Of a stretch of 64,000 bases of DNA, positions 37,229-45,416 are shown in pieces. The position numbers and the translations under genes were made by a program. Numbering within the stretch: position 1 is the stretch's first letter; the number at the start of each line of letters is the position of its first letter. Below the pieces are notes generated by a model. That model searched no databases and was not told the DNA's origin. It saw only the letters and a program-made list of their open reading frames with translations. The stretch spans positions 186,001 to 250,000 of the forward strand of contig NZ_JAKMCS010000005.1 in assembly GCF_022662195.1 (NCBI RefSeq), written 5' to 3'. Source of the stretch: Aestuariivivens insulae (GTDB lineage Bacteria; Bacteroidota; Bacteroidia; Flavobacteriales; Flavobacteriaceae).

Positions 37229-37765
37229 TTAGATGTAAGGCTTCTTATTGTGCTTAACTAAAGCAAGTGCAGATTCCAATCCCATCGCTCGCCGCCATGC
37301 GGCTAATTGCCCTAAATGCATAGCCTCATGGTTAATGCACATAAAGGTAACAACATCTCCTAGTGTTGGCATAAAATTACTGAATCGCCAGGCTTGTGGT
37401 TCCTCCAGTTCTTTTTCATTAAGTCCCTCCAATAATGTCTTAACCTTATTATGTTGGTTTTCCAGTTCATTTATTAATTCATGTTTTGAAGGGTATTTGC
37501 TTTTTTCAAGGTTGGGCTTCCTTGGATCGCCAGGGCCTCGTCTTACAAACAATTCGGCCCACTTATCTGGCATTTCAAACGCCCCGCCCAAATCTTGCAC
37601 TAAATCTGCACTGCCGGATATGAGATGCCCAATGGTAAACGCTGGATGGTTATCAAGCCCTGCAGCCGGAACAATGGTCATTTGTTCTTCGGTGAGATCA
37701 TGAACAAGGGCTTTTGCATATTCAAGATTAAAATCATATTGATTGATGATTGATTGTATTGTCAT
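37229..37765 (-). CDS. DinB family protein
   Basis: A 178-residue helical bundle protein of the DinB superfamily, usually a metal-dependent transferase. The first histidine is in PAFTIGHLISGSADL near residue 45, and the second ligand pair is in CINHEAMHLGQLAAWRRAMGL near 150, the standard HxxxH-like pattern in helix 4. The protein is unrelated at the level of sequence to the shorter DinB-like one at 21355. It is followed, after 90 nt of AT-rich DNA, by an ion-channel gene on the same strand, with no sign that they are functionally connected. Confidence 0.85.
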   Translation of the reverse strand: MTIQSIINQYDFNLEYAKALVHDLTEEQMTIVPAAGLDNHPAFTIGHLISGSADLVQDLGGAFEMPDKWAELFVRRGPGDPRKPNLEKSKYPSKHELINELENQHNKVKTLLEGLNEKELEEPQAWRFSNFMPTLGDVVTFMCINHEAMHLGQLAAWRRAMGLESALALVKHNKKPYI

Positions 37766-37856
37766 ATCAATATATTTAAACTAGTCTTTAATAGTATTGT
37801 GTTCTATTTGTAAAGATATGGAATTTTACAAATGGAAAATTTAACTTAAAGTCTAG

Positions 37857-38228
37857 TCATAGGCTTTGTTTTTTAGCCTTTCTTTCTTTTTTCCAAATAC
37901 GGCTACTTCTATTTCCTAATGTCAAGCCTATCATTTTGGCTGTAAAAGATACAAAAGCCCCAATAGATAAAAAGGTGAAAATAATGGTGAATATTTTGCT
38001 TATTAATGTTGAGGGCACAAAATCACCATACCCAACTGTAGACATGGTCATAACAGAAAAATATAAAGAATCGATGGGTGCCCAATTTTCAATATTGGAA
38101 TAAAAAAGGGTAGAACTGGTTAATAATAGAATGATGAAGATTAATAGAAACCTGAATTCTGAGTCATCTCTAATGCCTTGATAAATAACCTTGGCAAAAC
38201 GGAAAAGGGTTATAAAAAAGGATACCAT
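37857..38228 (-). CDS. Two-transmembrane potassium channel
   Basis: A 123-residue inner-membrane protein with the minimal channel architecture of helix (FRFLLIFIILLLTSSTLFYS, near 28-45), pore loop and helix (LISKIFTIIFTFLSIGAFVSF, near 75-95). The selectivity filter TMSTVGYGDFVP near residues 60-71 contains TVGYGD, diagnostic for K+ selectivity. A short basic C-terminal tail with no RCK ligand-binding domain follows. The gene is monocistronic in appearance. It may help regulate membrane potential or K+ balance. Confidence 0.92.
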   Translation of the reverse strand: MVSFFITLFRFAKVIYQGIRDDSEFRFLLIFIILLLTSSTLFYSNIENWAPIDSLYFSVMTMSTVGYGDFVPSTLISKIFTIIFTFLSIGAFVSFTAKMIGLTLGNRSSRIWKKERKAKKQSL

Positions 38229-38381
38229 GTTTTATTAATTTTAGTTAGCTTAAATAGCAATTATGTCACGTATGGAAACAGTTTGAGAATCGTTTCTTAA
38301 CGAGAAAAAGAAATATTACGTTTCTTCTTTGTGCTACCAAGTTAACAAAAAAGCCAGAATTTTATAGGTAAAGTACAGTCC

Positions 38382-39116
38382 TTATTGCGTTTGGTATGAT
38401 GTGTTATAAATAACTGGCATTTGCCCTTTCCACTTATTCCATAAATCATTATCATGTACCAAATTGGCCATAAAGTTTCCGACGTTTATTCTACTTGTTT
38501 TGCCCGCATTAAAAATAGCACTTCTAATAGGGGAAGGGTGTATTTCATATTCTGTTACGTCGTCTTCATTAATTAAACTGTCGGGTCTAACCGCTACCCA
38601 CTCAATGTGTTCATGATGTTGACCGATTTGGACTCGCAAATAATCTGCTGCTTTTTCATTATCTACGTGAGGAGGTAATAACAACCTAAGTAGCCCTACA
38701 ATGCACTTTTGGGCAATGGAAATAGGTTCGTTTAAGTCGCGGTTTCTATTCCCTGTAGTATTCATTAAAAGATACTTAATTGGTTTTTCAGGATTATTGC
38801 TTTTTATGGCATGGCATAAACGACGTGTAGCATCCGTTACCAGTTTTCTGGGCCGCCCATAAATACCTTTCCAGCTCAGGGTATGTCCAAGGCAAGATGC
38901 AATTGCATGGCAACCAGAAACATGGGTGCTCATTTCTTCATCGCTTAATTTTAAGATGCTGGCCACAATAATCTGCATGTTGTCATTACTTTTCCAAGAT
39001 TCTGGTAAATTTTCTAGAGAACGAACAATAACTTTAACTTGATGTCCTAGAATTAAAAGTTGATTAACCAACTGTTTGCCTGTTGCGCCACTGGCACCTG
39101 CCACTAAAATGGTCAT
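38382..39116 (-). CDS. NAD(P)-binding NmrA-like/atypical SDR family protein
   Basis: A 244-residue cytoplasmic Rossmann-fold protein starting MTILVAGASGATGKQLVNQL, with the nucleotide-binding GASGATG at residues 7-13. The segment KYLLMNTTGNRNRDLNEPI near 130 lies where the catalytic region of SDRs would be, but the Tyr-x3-Lys pair is missing, so it is probably an atypical SDR, binding NAD(P)H without classic catalysis or acting as a redox sensor. Similar flavobacterial proteins are usually annotated only as NAD(P)-binding oxidoreductase. No operon partner is visible. Confidence 0.82.
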   Translation of the reverse strand: MTILVAGASGATGKQLVNQLLILGHQVKVIVRSLENLPESWKSNDNMQIIVASILKLSDEEMSTHVSGCHAIASCLGHTLSWKGIYGRPRKLVTDATRRLCHAIKSNNPEKPIKYLLMNTTGNRNRDLNEPISIAQKCIVGLLRLLLPPHVDNEKAADYLRVQIGQHHEHIEWVAVRPDSLINEDDVTEYEIHPSPIRSAIFNAGKTSRINVGNFMANLVHDNDLWNKWKGQMPVIYNTSYQTQ

Positions 39117-39252
39117 AAGCGTTTAATTATATAAGCGTTTAAATTCTAGAGACGAATTAAAAATGGAAATGTTACTTGAACCTTAAACAGGTAAGTTCTT
39201 ATTTGGGAATAATTCTTTGGTAAATGGTATTTAATGGAAATCATAGATATGC

Positions 39253-40029
39253 TTATAACCGTTTACTTCTTCCGTGGCTTAACAGCTTGTATTCTTCATA
39301 GCATTCGCTAATAGCATCGAGTATCTGCAAGTCGTTGGCCGATTGGATAAAGCCTTTGGAGTAATTGCACTGGCTTACAATTTCATCTAAATCAACCCGT
39401 TCTACCTGTAGTAATACCGTTAACATTTCACGGTCAAAACGGGTCGCCAGCAAATTACGGATTTCGTCATCTTCCTTCATCTTTTTTAGCTTACGCAATT
39501 CGTTGGGTTTCTTCCCAAACATACGGTGCAAGAAATCGGCAGGATTAAAAATGGAGCCTAAAATTTTATTGATGCCACTGGACTTTCTGGCTTCATAACC
39601 TGTGCTGGGTAATCCAGAAATACTATAGCGGTAATTGTCGTTAATAATAGGCACTTGTTTGATGTCTACTTCCAAATAGCCTGTAAGCTTAAGTTGGTTT
39701 ACTACAACTTCCTCTAAGGCAAGTGCCAATTCGGTCAGTTCAATTTTAGCATTACCAAATTTTAACCAGTCATTGGTTACCCTTACTTTTATAGATTTGA
39801 AACCCAGGTATGAAAAGTGAAGGGTATCATTTGCTTTGGCATTAATTGCAAATTCCCCTTTGCTGTTGGTAGTTGTACCAATAACTTGGTTGAGGTTAAC
39901 AATATTAACGCTTTCCAGAGGAACACCACCAGTAGCATTAATGACTACTCCTACTGCTTTTCCTGCTTCTTGGGCCATAAGCATAGCAGAAGTGAATAGA
40001 AAAACAATAAGGAGCAGGTAATACTTCAT
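39253..40029 (-). CDS. Exported CarboxypepD_reg-like domain protein
   Basis: A 258-residue secreted or periplasmic protein with a clear signal peptide (YYLLLIVFLFTSAMLMAQ). Residues about 22-110 form the carboxypeptidase-regulatory-like beta-sandwich (GVVINATGGVPLESVNIVNL, TTTNSKGEFAINAKANDTL, FSYLGFKSIKVRV) also found at the N-terminus of TonB receptors. The remaining part, beginning LEEVVVNQLK, resembles the linker before a plug domain but then becomes a predominantly helical, charged tail (RTLLATRFDREMLTVLLQ-type) of unknown fold, without a barrel. A role at the cell surface is likely, and its partner is unknown. Confidence 0.8.
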   Translation of the reverse strand: MKYYLLLIVFLFTSAMLMAQEAGKAVGVVINATGGVPLESVNIVNLNQVIGTTTNSKGEFAINAKANDTLHFSYLGFKSIKVRVTNDWLKFGNAKIELTELALALEEVVVNQLKLTGYLEVDIKQVPIINDNYRYSISGLPSTGYEARKSSGINKILGSIFNPADFLHRMFGKKPNELRKLKKMKEDDEIRNLLATRFDREMLTVLLQVERVDLDEIVSQCNYSKGFIQSANDLQILDAISECYEEYKLLSHGRSKRL

Positions 40030-40123
40030 AGTCTATGTTATTTTTTTTATAAAAGTACTAAAGAAAAAATTAGTAAGGAGTCTATGATTTTCTTTTTGAC
40101 TTAAAATTAACAAAAAAGTTTAA

Positions 40124-41896
40124 CTATCTACGGGAGCGTCTAGGTCTAGAAGCTACAAAATCATCGGATTTTGAACGTCTTGACTTCGATTTCCCGCTAG
40201 ACGATTTTCTGTCGTTTTTGCCTTTAAAATTACTTCGTCTGTCATCGCGTTGGCCGCCACCGCGTCTTCTGTCCCTTTTTCGGCCGCCACCGCCACCACG
40301 GTTTTCAGATACTTCAACATTAACATAACGCCCATTATATTTAAAGTCGGTAAAGAAGGCCAAGACCTTTTCTTTCATTTCGTTTTCAGTATTAAAAAAC
40401 GAAAAACTATCTTTTACCTCTACTTTAAATACATCGTCACGACCAAGTTCAAGGATTTCCTTTAAAAAGTCTTTTAAGCTCATCCAATCGTAGCCATCTT
40501 TCTTACCAACGTTTATAAAGTATCTTGTAGTGTTACTTGTAGAACGATCGTCGTCATTGCTTTTTGAGCTTTCCGAAATGTTTAAGTCTGGTGCTTTTTG
40601 GTAATAGTTGTGAAAACGTGAAAACTCTACCGAAAAAAACTTTTTAATCAATTCGTCTTTGGTTGAATCTTCAAACAGTTCATTTATTTTTCCTAGATAA
40701 TTGTCTATGTCATGGTTTACTTCAGTATTATGTACTTTATTGGCCAACGACATCAATTGCACCTCACAAATTTCCATGCCGTTAGGAATTTCCTTTTTAA
40801 CGAACTGTTTATTTATAATGCGCTCGATACTTTTTATTTTACGAACTTCGCTTTTGGAAATAATAACCATGGAAACCCCAGTTTTTCCAGCACGCCCAGT
40901 ACGACCGGAACGGTGGGTATAGGTTTCAATTTCATCGGGCAATTGGTAATTGATAACGTGGGTGATATCATCTACATCTATACCACGGGCTGCTACATCA
41001 GTAGCTACCAACATCTGTATTTGGTTGTTTCTAAAAGCCTTCATTACCAAATCACGCTGGTTCTGACTTAAATCGCCATGTAATGCTCCCGCATTGTAAC
41101 CATCCTCTATTAATTTTTCGGCAACCTTTTGGGTATCGCGTTTGGTTCTGCAAAACACGACTGAGAAGATGTCTGGATTGGCATCGGCCAAGCGTTTTAA
41201 TGCTAAATATCGATCCCTGGAGTTTGTCAAATAATACTCATGCGACACTTGACTGGAACCTTCATTTTTTGTGCCAACCGTAATTTCCTGCGGTTTGTGC
41301 ATGAAATTTTTAGCTATCGCCGCCACTTCTTTAGGCATGGTGGCAGAGAACAACCAAGTGTTTTTGTCTTTTGGGGTGTGCGATAAAATATCGGTAATAT
41401 CTTCTTTAAAGCCCATATTCAACATTTCATCGGCTTCATCTAAAACGCTATATTCTATTTTGGTAATATCTACCATATTTCGGCTTATCATATCCTTCAT
41501 TCTACCTGGTGTTGCCACAATAATTTGTGCCCCCCGTTTTACTTCCCGAGCCTGTTCTGTAATGCTGGCGCCACCATAGATGGCAACTACATTTAAGCCT
41601 TTACAATACTTGCCATAAAGTTTTATTTCGTTGGTAATTTGTAAACATAGCTCTCGTGTAGGCGATAGGATAAGCCCTTGAGTGGTTCTACTATCTACAT
41701 TAATTTTTTGTAGCATGGGAAACCCAAAAGCAGCCGTTTTTCCAGTACCTGTTTGGGCCAAGGCCACTAAGTCGGTTTCAGAATTTAATAAAACAGGAAT
41801 TGCTTTTTCTTGAACTTCACTAGGCTTTGTAAATCCTAAATCGGTAATAGCGTGTAGCAGGTCTTCATTAAGACCCAAATCATGGAATGTGTTCAT
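40124..41896 (-). CDS. DEAD-box RNA helicase with DbpA-type C-terminus and basic tail
   Basis: Unwinds structured RNA, likely for ribosome assembly or cold adaptation. The 590-residue protein has the helicase motifs in order: Q-motif region GFTKPSEVQEKAIP, Walker A AQTGTGKTAAFGF near residue 47, PTRELC near 85, DEAD in LDEADEMLNMGF near 155, SATMP near 185, and HRSGRTGRAGKTG near 330. Beyond about 445 a DbpA-like RNA-binding domain (RYFINVGKKDGYDWMSLKDF) is followed by a Gly/Arg/Ser/Lys-rich tail (GGGGGRKRDRRRGGG), a nonspecific RNA-binding extension. The gene has a long 5' untranslated leader of about 180 nt behind a well-formed promoter at 42085. Confidence 0.94.
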   Translation of the reverse strand: MNTFHDLGLNEDLLHAITDLGFTKPSEVQEKAIPVLLNSETDLVALAQTGTGKTAAFGFPMLQKINVDSRTTQGLILSPTRELCLQITNEIKLYGKYCKGLNVVAIYGGASITEQAREVKRGAQIIVATPGRMKDMISRNMVDITKIEYSVLDEADEMLNMGFKEDITDILSHTPKDKNTWLFSATMPKEVAAIAKNFMHKPQEITVGTKNEGSSQVSHEYYLTNSRDRYLALKRLADANPDIFSVVFCRTKRDTQKVAEKLIEDGYNAGALHGDLSQNQRDLVMKAFRNNQIQMLVATDVAARGIDVDDITHVINYQLPDEIETYTHRSGRTGRAGKTGVSMVIISKSEVRKIKSIERIINKQFVKKEIPNGMEICEVQLMSLANKVHNTEVNHDIDNYLGKINELFEDSTKDELIKKFFSVEFSRFHNYYQKAPDLNISESSKSNDDDRSTSNTTRYFINVGKKDGYDWMSLKDFLKEILELGRDDVFKVEVKDSFSFFNTENEMKEKVLAFFTDFKYNGRYVNVEVSENRGGGGGRKRDRRRGGGQRDDRRSNFKGKNDRKSSSGKSKSRRSKSDDFVASRPRRSRR

Positions 41897-42007
41897 TCTA
41901 GTATATGTATGCGATTTATTATGTAGTGTTACATAAAGAAGAGAATCGACATACTTAACCTAAAACTTCTTGTAACACATCCTCACCCTGAGGAATTTTG
42001 TGAAACC

Positions 42008-42047
42008 CAAATTTGAAACATTCAAATTTGTTGGTTGAACTAACCCC
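42008..42047. repeat. Stem-loop repeat with GTTGAACTAA tail, copy 1
   Basis: CAAATTTGAA-ACA-TTCAAATTTG forms a 10-bp stem with a 3-nt loop, followed on the plus strand by TTGGTTGAACTAACCCC. A second copy with changed stem bases but conserved pairing is at 48342. It lies in the leader of the DEAD-box mRNA. Confidence 0.75.
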
Positions 42048-42084
42048 GTTTTGACAACGAGATCCTTTTCTTGATTTCAAGCGG

Positions 42085-42113
42085 CAAAGATACATAAAAG
42101 TTTTAAGTTACAA
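42085..42113 (-). promoter_or_regulatory. Promoter of the DEAD-box helicase gene
   Basis: Minus strand TTG (42111-42113), 18-bp spacer, TATCTTTG (42085-42092), matching the Bacteroidota consensus. Transcription would start near 42080, leaving a leader of roughly 180 nt before the ATG at 41896. Confidence 0.7.
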
Positions 42114-42155
42114 GTTTAAATTTTTAAGTGAGTGATTTTTAGGTTTTTGGGCGTT

Positions 42156-42276
42156 CCCCATTTGGTGCCTTCGATACCCTCAGGCACCAAATGGGGCCGG
42201 GCTTTTCGCTTCAAGTCCTCGCGCCCCCAATAACTATTGGAAGCGCTGCGGGCTTTCCACTACAATCCCTAACGCA
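42156..42276. repeat. GC-rich structured intergenic element
   Basis: Perfect 14-bp stem CCCCATTTGGTGCC / GGCACCAAATGGGG (42156-42169 with 42183-42196), followed by a GC-rich, fold-prone stretch including GCCCGCAGCGCTTCC on the minus strand and the phrase GGGATTGTAGTGGAAAGC. It resembles an element I recognise after genes in other Flavobacteriaceae. It stands between the DEAD-box promoter and the M48 gene in a gap with no ORF (41897-42395). Confidence 0.65.
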
Positions 42277-42290
42277 AATAACACCATGTC

Positions 42291-42377
42291 TGTCATGGCG
42301 AGTGCAACAAAGCAACATGTCTATTAGAAGTTTTTAAGAGATTGTTACAGTTGCTTAACTTCTTCAAAATAATGACA
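42291..42377. repeat. Dispersed inverted repeat, TGTCATGGCGAG type, diverged copy
   Basis: Begins TGTCATGGCGAGTGCAAC and ends AATGACAC; the ends pair. Relative of the repeat at 21136 (same GTCATGGCGAG head), but the middle has diverged. Confidence 0.6.
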
Positions 42378-42395
42378 CTCAGTTTTCAAGATACG

Positions 42396-43628
42396 TTACT
42401 TCCTCAAATTCTTAATGCGCTGTAACAAGGTAGGATGCGAATAATGCATGAATACATAAGCTGGGTGTGGGGTTAAATTGCTTAAACTGTTTTTAGAAAG
42501 TTTTTTAAGCGATGTAATTAAAGGTTCTGCTTTATAAGTGTTTTTGGCATAATTATCGGCTTGGTATTCAAATTTCCTTGAAAACACATTCATTATTAAA
42601 CCAGTTATTTCAGAAATGGGCGAATATAACAGTGCGAAGGCAATCAAGCCTATATGGAAGCTAGCAATGTCTACGCCTAAAGCATTTGATAACAATGGAT
42701 TTGAAATAAATAAGGATAAAATATATAGCATTACTCCAGTTAATAAAATAGAGGAGATGAGGTTGAAAATAATATGCTTCCTTTTATAATGTCCTACCTC
42801 ATGTGCCAATACAGCTACAATTTCTTCGTCATCCAAATCGTTTATTAAGGTATCGTATAAGGTCACCCGTTTTTCGCTACCAAACCCAGAAAAATAGGCA
42901 TTGGCTTTGGTGCTTCGTTTAGAGCCATCTATCACAAAAATCTTATCCAATTTAAAGCCAACAGTTTCGGCATATTCCGAAATTTTTTCGCGCAAGCTAC
43001 CGGCTTCTAAAGGGGTTTGTTTATTGAATAAGGGAACAATAAGCTTGGAATAGAACATATTCATAAAAATGGTGAAGACGGCAACCAAGCCCCAGGCATA
43101 GAGCCAAAAATTTGCTCCTGTGGCCTCATAAAACCAAATGATAAGTGCCAGAATACCACCGCCAATTATCGCCATCATGAGCCAGCCCTTTATTTTATCC
43201 AAGATAAATGTCTTGATAGTGGTTTTGTTAAACCCAAACCGCTCTTCTATTACAAAGGTGCTATAATAAGAAAAGGGCGTGGTTACTATGTCGCTACCAA
43301 TCATAATGATGCCAAAGAAAATTAAAGCGATTAGTATGGGGCTGTCTGTATAGCTACGGGCGATGTTATCTACAAATTCAAAACCATCAAACCATAGAAA
43401 CCCTAAGGTAAGCAATAAAGAAAATGTGGAGGTGAGTATTCCAAATTTATAGGTTGTCGCTTTATATTGCTGCGACTTTTTGTATTCAGCATCATCGTAA
43501 ACATCCTGTAAATCTTCAGGAAGGCTATCATTAAAATGTTTAGCGTTTAATGCGTCCAAAATTTTATCAACTACATAATTGATAATTAATATGGCAATGA
43601 TGATATAAAATAAGCTTTGAGCGGTCAT
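42396..43628 (-). CDS. M48 family metalloprotease, CAAX-prenyl-protease (Ste24) type
   Basis: Integral membrane zinc endopeptidase. The 410-residue product is taken from the ATG at 43628 (MTAQSLFYIIIAILIIN); an ATG 17 codons upstream gives a poor N-terminus. The zinc site HEVGHYKRKH lies near residue 280, with the third ligand probably in the EYQADNYA context near 360, and multiple membrane helices flank it (N-terminal helix, 60-80, 100-120, 150-200, 290-330). KRSTKANAYFSGFGSEKRVTLYDTLI just before the zinc site is the typical M48 substrate-wall segment. The N-terminal region matches CAAX_prenyl_N, but bacteria have no prenylated substrates, so it may serve membrane protein quality control. 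Confidence 0.92.
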   Translation of the reverse strand: MTAQSLFYIIIAILIINYVVDKILDALNAKHFNDSLPEDLQDVYDDAEYKKSQQYKATTYKFGILTSTFSLLLTLGFLWFDGFEFVDNIARSYTDSPILIALIFFGIIMIGSDIVTTPFSYYSTFVIEERFGFNKTTIKTFILDKIKGWLMMAIIGGGILALIIWFYEATGANFWLYAWGLVAVFTIFMNMFYSKLIVPLFNKQTPLEAGSLREKISEYAETVGFKLDKIFVIDGSKRSTKANAYFSGFGSEKRVTLYDTLINDLDDEEIVAVLAHEVGHYKRKHIIFNLISSILLTGVMLYILSLFISNPLLSNALGVDIASFHIGLIAFALLYSPISEITGLIMNVFSRKFEYQADNYAKNTYKAEPLITSLKKLSKNSLSNLTPHPAYVFMHYSHPTLLQRIKNLRK

Positions 43629-43714
43629 AATTTTTTTGTGTGATTGCGAATCCAGACCGTTAACGTCTGGATGTGGCAATCTGTTAAATTGTTTTTATTT
43701 TCAGAAGATTACTT

Positions 43715-43762
43715 CAGTCATACTCATTTCGACGAGCTCTATGCAACGCTTTGTAATGACTG
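43715..43762. repeat. Short dispersed inverted repeat, CAGTCAT/ATGACTG ends
   Basis: CAGTCATACTCATTTCGACG on the left and TAATGACTG on the right; contains TTTCGACGAGCTC, the same phrase as in the repeat at 35347. Confidence 0.6.
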
Positions 43763-43763
43763 T

Positions 43764-44558
43764 TTATTTAAAATCCCGTTGTCTTTTGGCTTCAAAAATA
43801 AGAATTCCTGCCGCAACCGAAACATTCATCGAATCTATTTCGCCCTGCATGGGAATAATAATGTTTTGGGTTGAATGGTTTAGCCATGTATCACTCAATC
43901 CCGTGGCTTCGGTACCAACAACAATGGCACTTGGTTTGGTGAAATCTTGGGTATGGTAGTTCACCGATGCTTGTAAGGCAGCACAATAAATGTTAATGTT
44001 ATGCTCTTTTAAAAATGAAATAATCTCTTGAGTGCTTCCTGTGGCAATATGTTTTGTAAAGATACAGCCTACACTAGACCTGATAATGTTAGGGTTGTAT
44101 AAATCGGTTTTGGGATTGGCAATAATTACAGCATCGACATTGGCAGCATCGGCAGTTCGTAATAACGCACCAATATTGCCCGGTTTTTCAGGGGCTTCGG
44201 CCACTAAAATTAAGGGAAACTCATGTTGTAATTGTAGTCCTGTTATGTCGTGATTTTTACATTTGGCTACGGCTAGAATGCCTTCGGTCGTATCTCTATA
44301 GGCTAGCTTTTGGTAGACCTCTTTAGAGATCTCAATACGGTTGCTTTGTCCATTTGTTATGGTATCAAGTTGTTCCAAAGAGAAAAGCTCTGGGTTATAT
44401 AAAATGGTGTCCAAGTCATAACCGCCTTTTAAAGCTAGTCTAATTTCACGTTCCCCTTCAATTAAGAAAAGGCTACGTTTTTTACGTTCGCGTGATTTGT
44501 CCCGTAATTGAACGAGTTGTTTAATGTAGGGATTTTGTGTGCTGTTAATTGCTTTCAT
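43764..44558 (-). CDS. SpoU/TrmH family RNA 2'-O-methyltransferase, rRNA type
   Basis: Methylates a ribose of rRNA or tRNA. The 264-residue product starts at the ATG 44558 (MKAINSTQNPYIKQLVQ); an ATG four codons earlier is possible. The N-terminal substrate-binding domain LRDKSRERKKRSLFLIEGERE resembles RlmB/TsnR-type rRNA enzymes. The SPOUT core has PEKPGNIGALLRTADAANVD near 130, VVGTEATGLSDTWL near 210 and IPMQGEIDSMNVSVAAGILI near 235, the three signature motifs. It overlaps, almost exactly, the end of an intergenic repeat. Different from the shorter SpoU gene at 34626. Confidence 0.88.
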   Translation of the reverse strand: MKAINSTQNPYIKQLVQLRDKSRERKKRSLFLIEGEREIRLALKGGYDLDTILYNPELFSLEQLDTITNGQSNRIEISKEVYQKLAYRDTTEGILAVAKCKNHDITGLQLQHEFPLILVAEAPEKPGNIGALLRTADAANVDAVIIANPKTDLYNPNIIRSSVGCIFTKHIATGSTQEIISFLKEHNINIYCAALQASVNYHTQDFTKPSAIVVGTEATGLSDTWLNHSTQNIIIPMQGEIDSMNVSVAAGILIFEAKRQRDFK

Positions 44559-44636
44559 AATGCAAAGCAAAAATAATTTATTTCATGTAATTATTTGGGT
44601 TTCCTTTCGTCAAAGGATGAATAACAAATCAACACC

Positions 44637-45416
44637 ATGAAGTACATCTTATTTTTGGCATTACTGTCAATGCTTTCAATTTCCTGTAAAAACAAAAAAG
44701 AATCAGCCTTAGAGGAAACTCAAGAGCTAGTGTCTATTGTTAACTCCAGTTACCCTAAAAACATCTCTAAAGTATTAGAGGCACATGGTGGATTGGATCT
44801 TTGGAATAGTATGCAATCCCTTAAGTTTACTAAAGGAGAAGAGGTAACAAACGTTAATTTAAAAAGCAGAAAAAGTTTAATTGAGACCCCAAATCATCTT
44901 ATTGGATTTAACGGAAAAGAGGTTTGGACTAAGGAAAAGGATACGGTTAAGTATAAGGGTAATGCAAAGTTTTATTATAACTTAATGTTTTATTTTTATG
45001 CCATGCCCTTCGTATTGGCAGACGATGGAATAATCTATAAAGAAGCAAAACCCTTAACATTTGAAGGCAAAACGTATCCCGGAATTAAAGTTGCTTATAA
45101 ACAGGGGATAGGCGAGTCGCCAGACGATGAATACATATTGTTCTATGACCAGGAAACCAATAAAATGGCTTGGTTGGCCTATACGGTAACCTATTTTTCT
45201 AAAGCAAAAAGCAAATCATTACATTTTATAAACTATCGTGAATGGCAAACAGTAAGCGGGTTGCTATTGCCCCAATCATTAGTATGGTATAATACCGAAA
45301 ATAACCAGCCTACGACACAGCGAAGTGAGGTATTGTTTACTCATGTTAATGTATCCAAAGAAAGAGATGATGACACCATTTTTGAAATTCCAGAGGGAGC
45401 GGTTGTTGTGGAATAG
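44637..45416 (+). CDS. DUF6503 family lipoprotein
   Basis: A 259-residue exported lipoprotein (FLALLSMLSISCKNK, acylated Cys near 17) with the beta-rich pattern of DUF6503: YPKNISKVLEAHGGLDLWNS near 40, NHLIGFNGKEVWTKEKD near 88, YDQETNKMAWLAYTVTYF near 180 and REWQTVSGLLLPQSLVWYN near 205. The start resembles LolA/outer membrane lipoprotein-sorting folds with similar HGG..W motifs. Function is unknown. Its stop codon directly abuts the convergent stop codon of the DUF3810 gene with no gap, so the two transcripts must overlap at their ends. Confidence 0.8.
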   Translation: MKYILFLALLSMLSISCKNKKESALEETQELVSIVNSSYPKNISKVLEAHGGLDLWNSMQSLKFTKGEEVTNVNLKSRKSLIETPNHLIGFNGKEVWTKEKDTVKYKGNAKFYYNLMFYFYAMPFVLADDGIIYKEAKPLTFEGKTYPGIKVAYKQGIGESPDDEYILFYDQETNKMAWLAYTVTYFSKAKSKSLHFINYREWQTVSGLLLPQSLVWYNTENNQPTTQRSEVLFTHVNVSKERDDDTIFEIPEGAVVVE

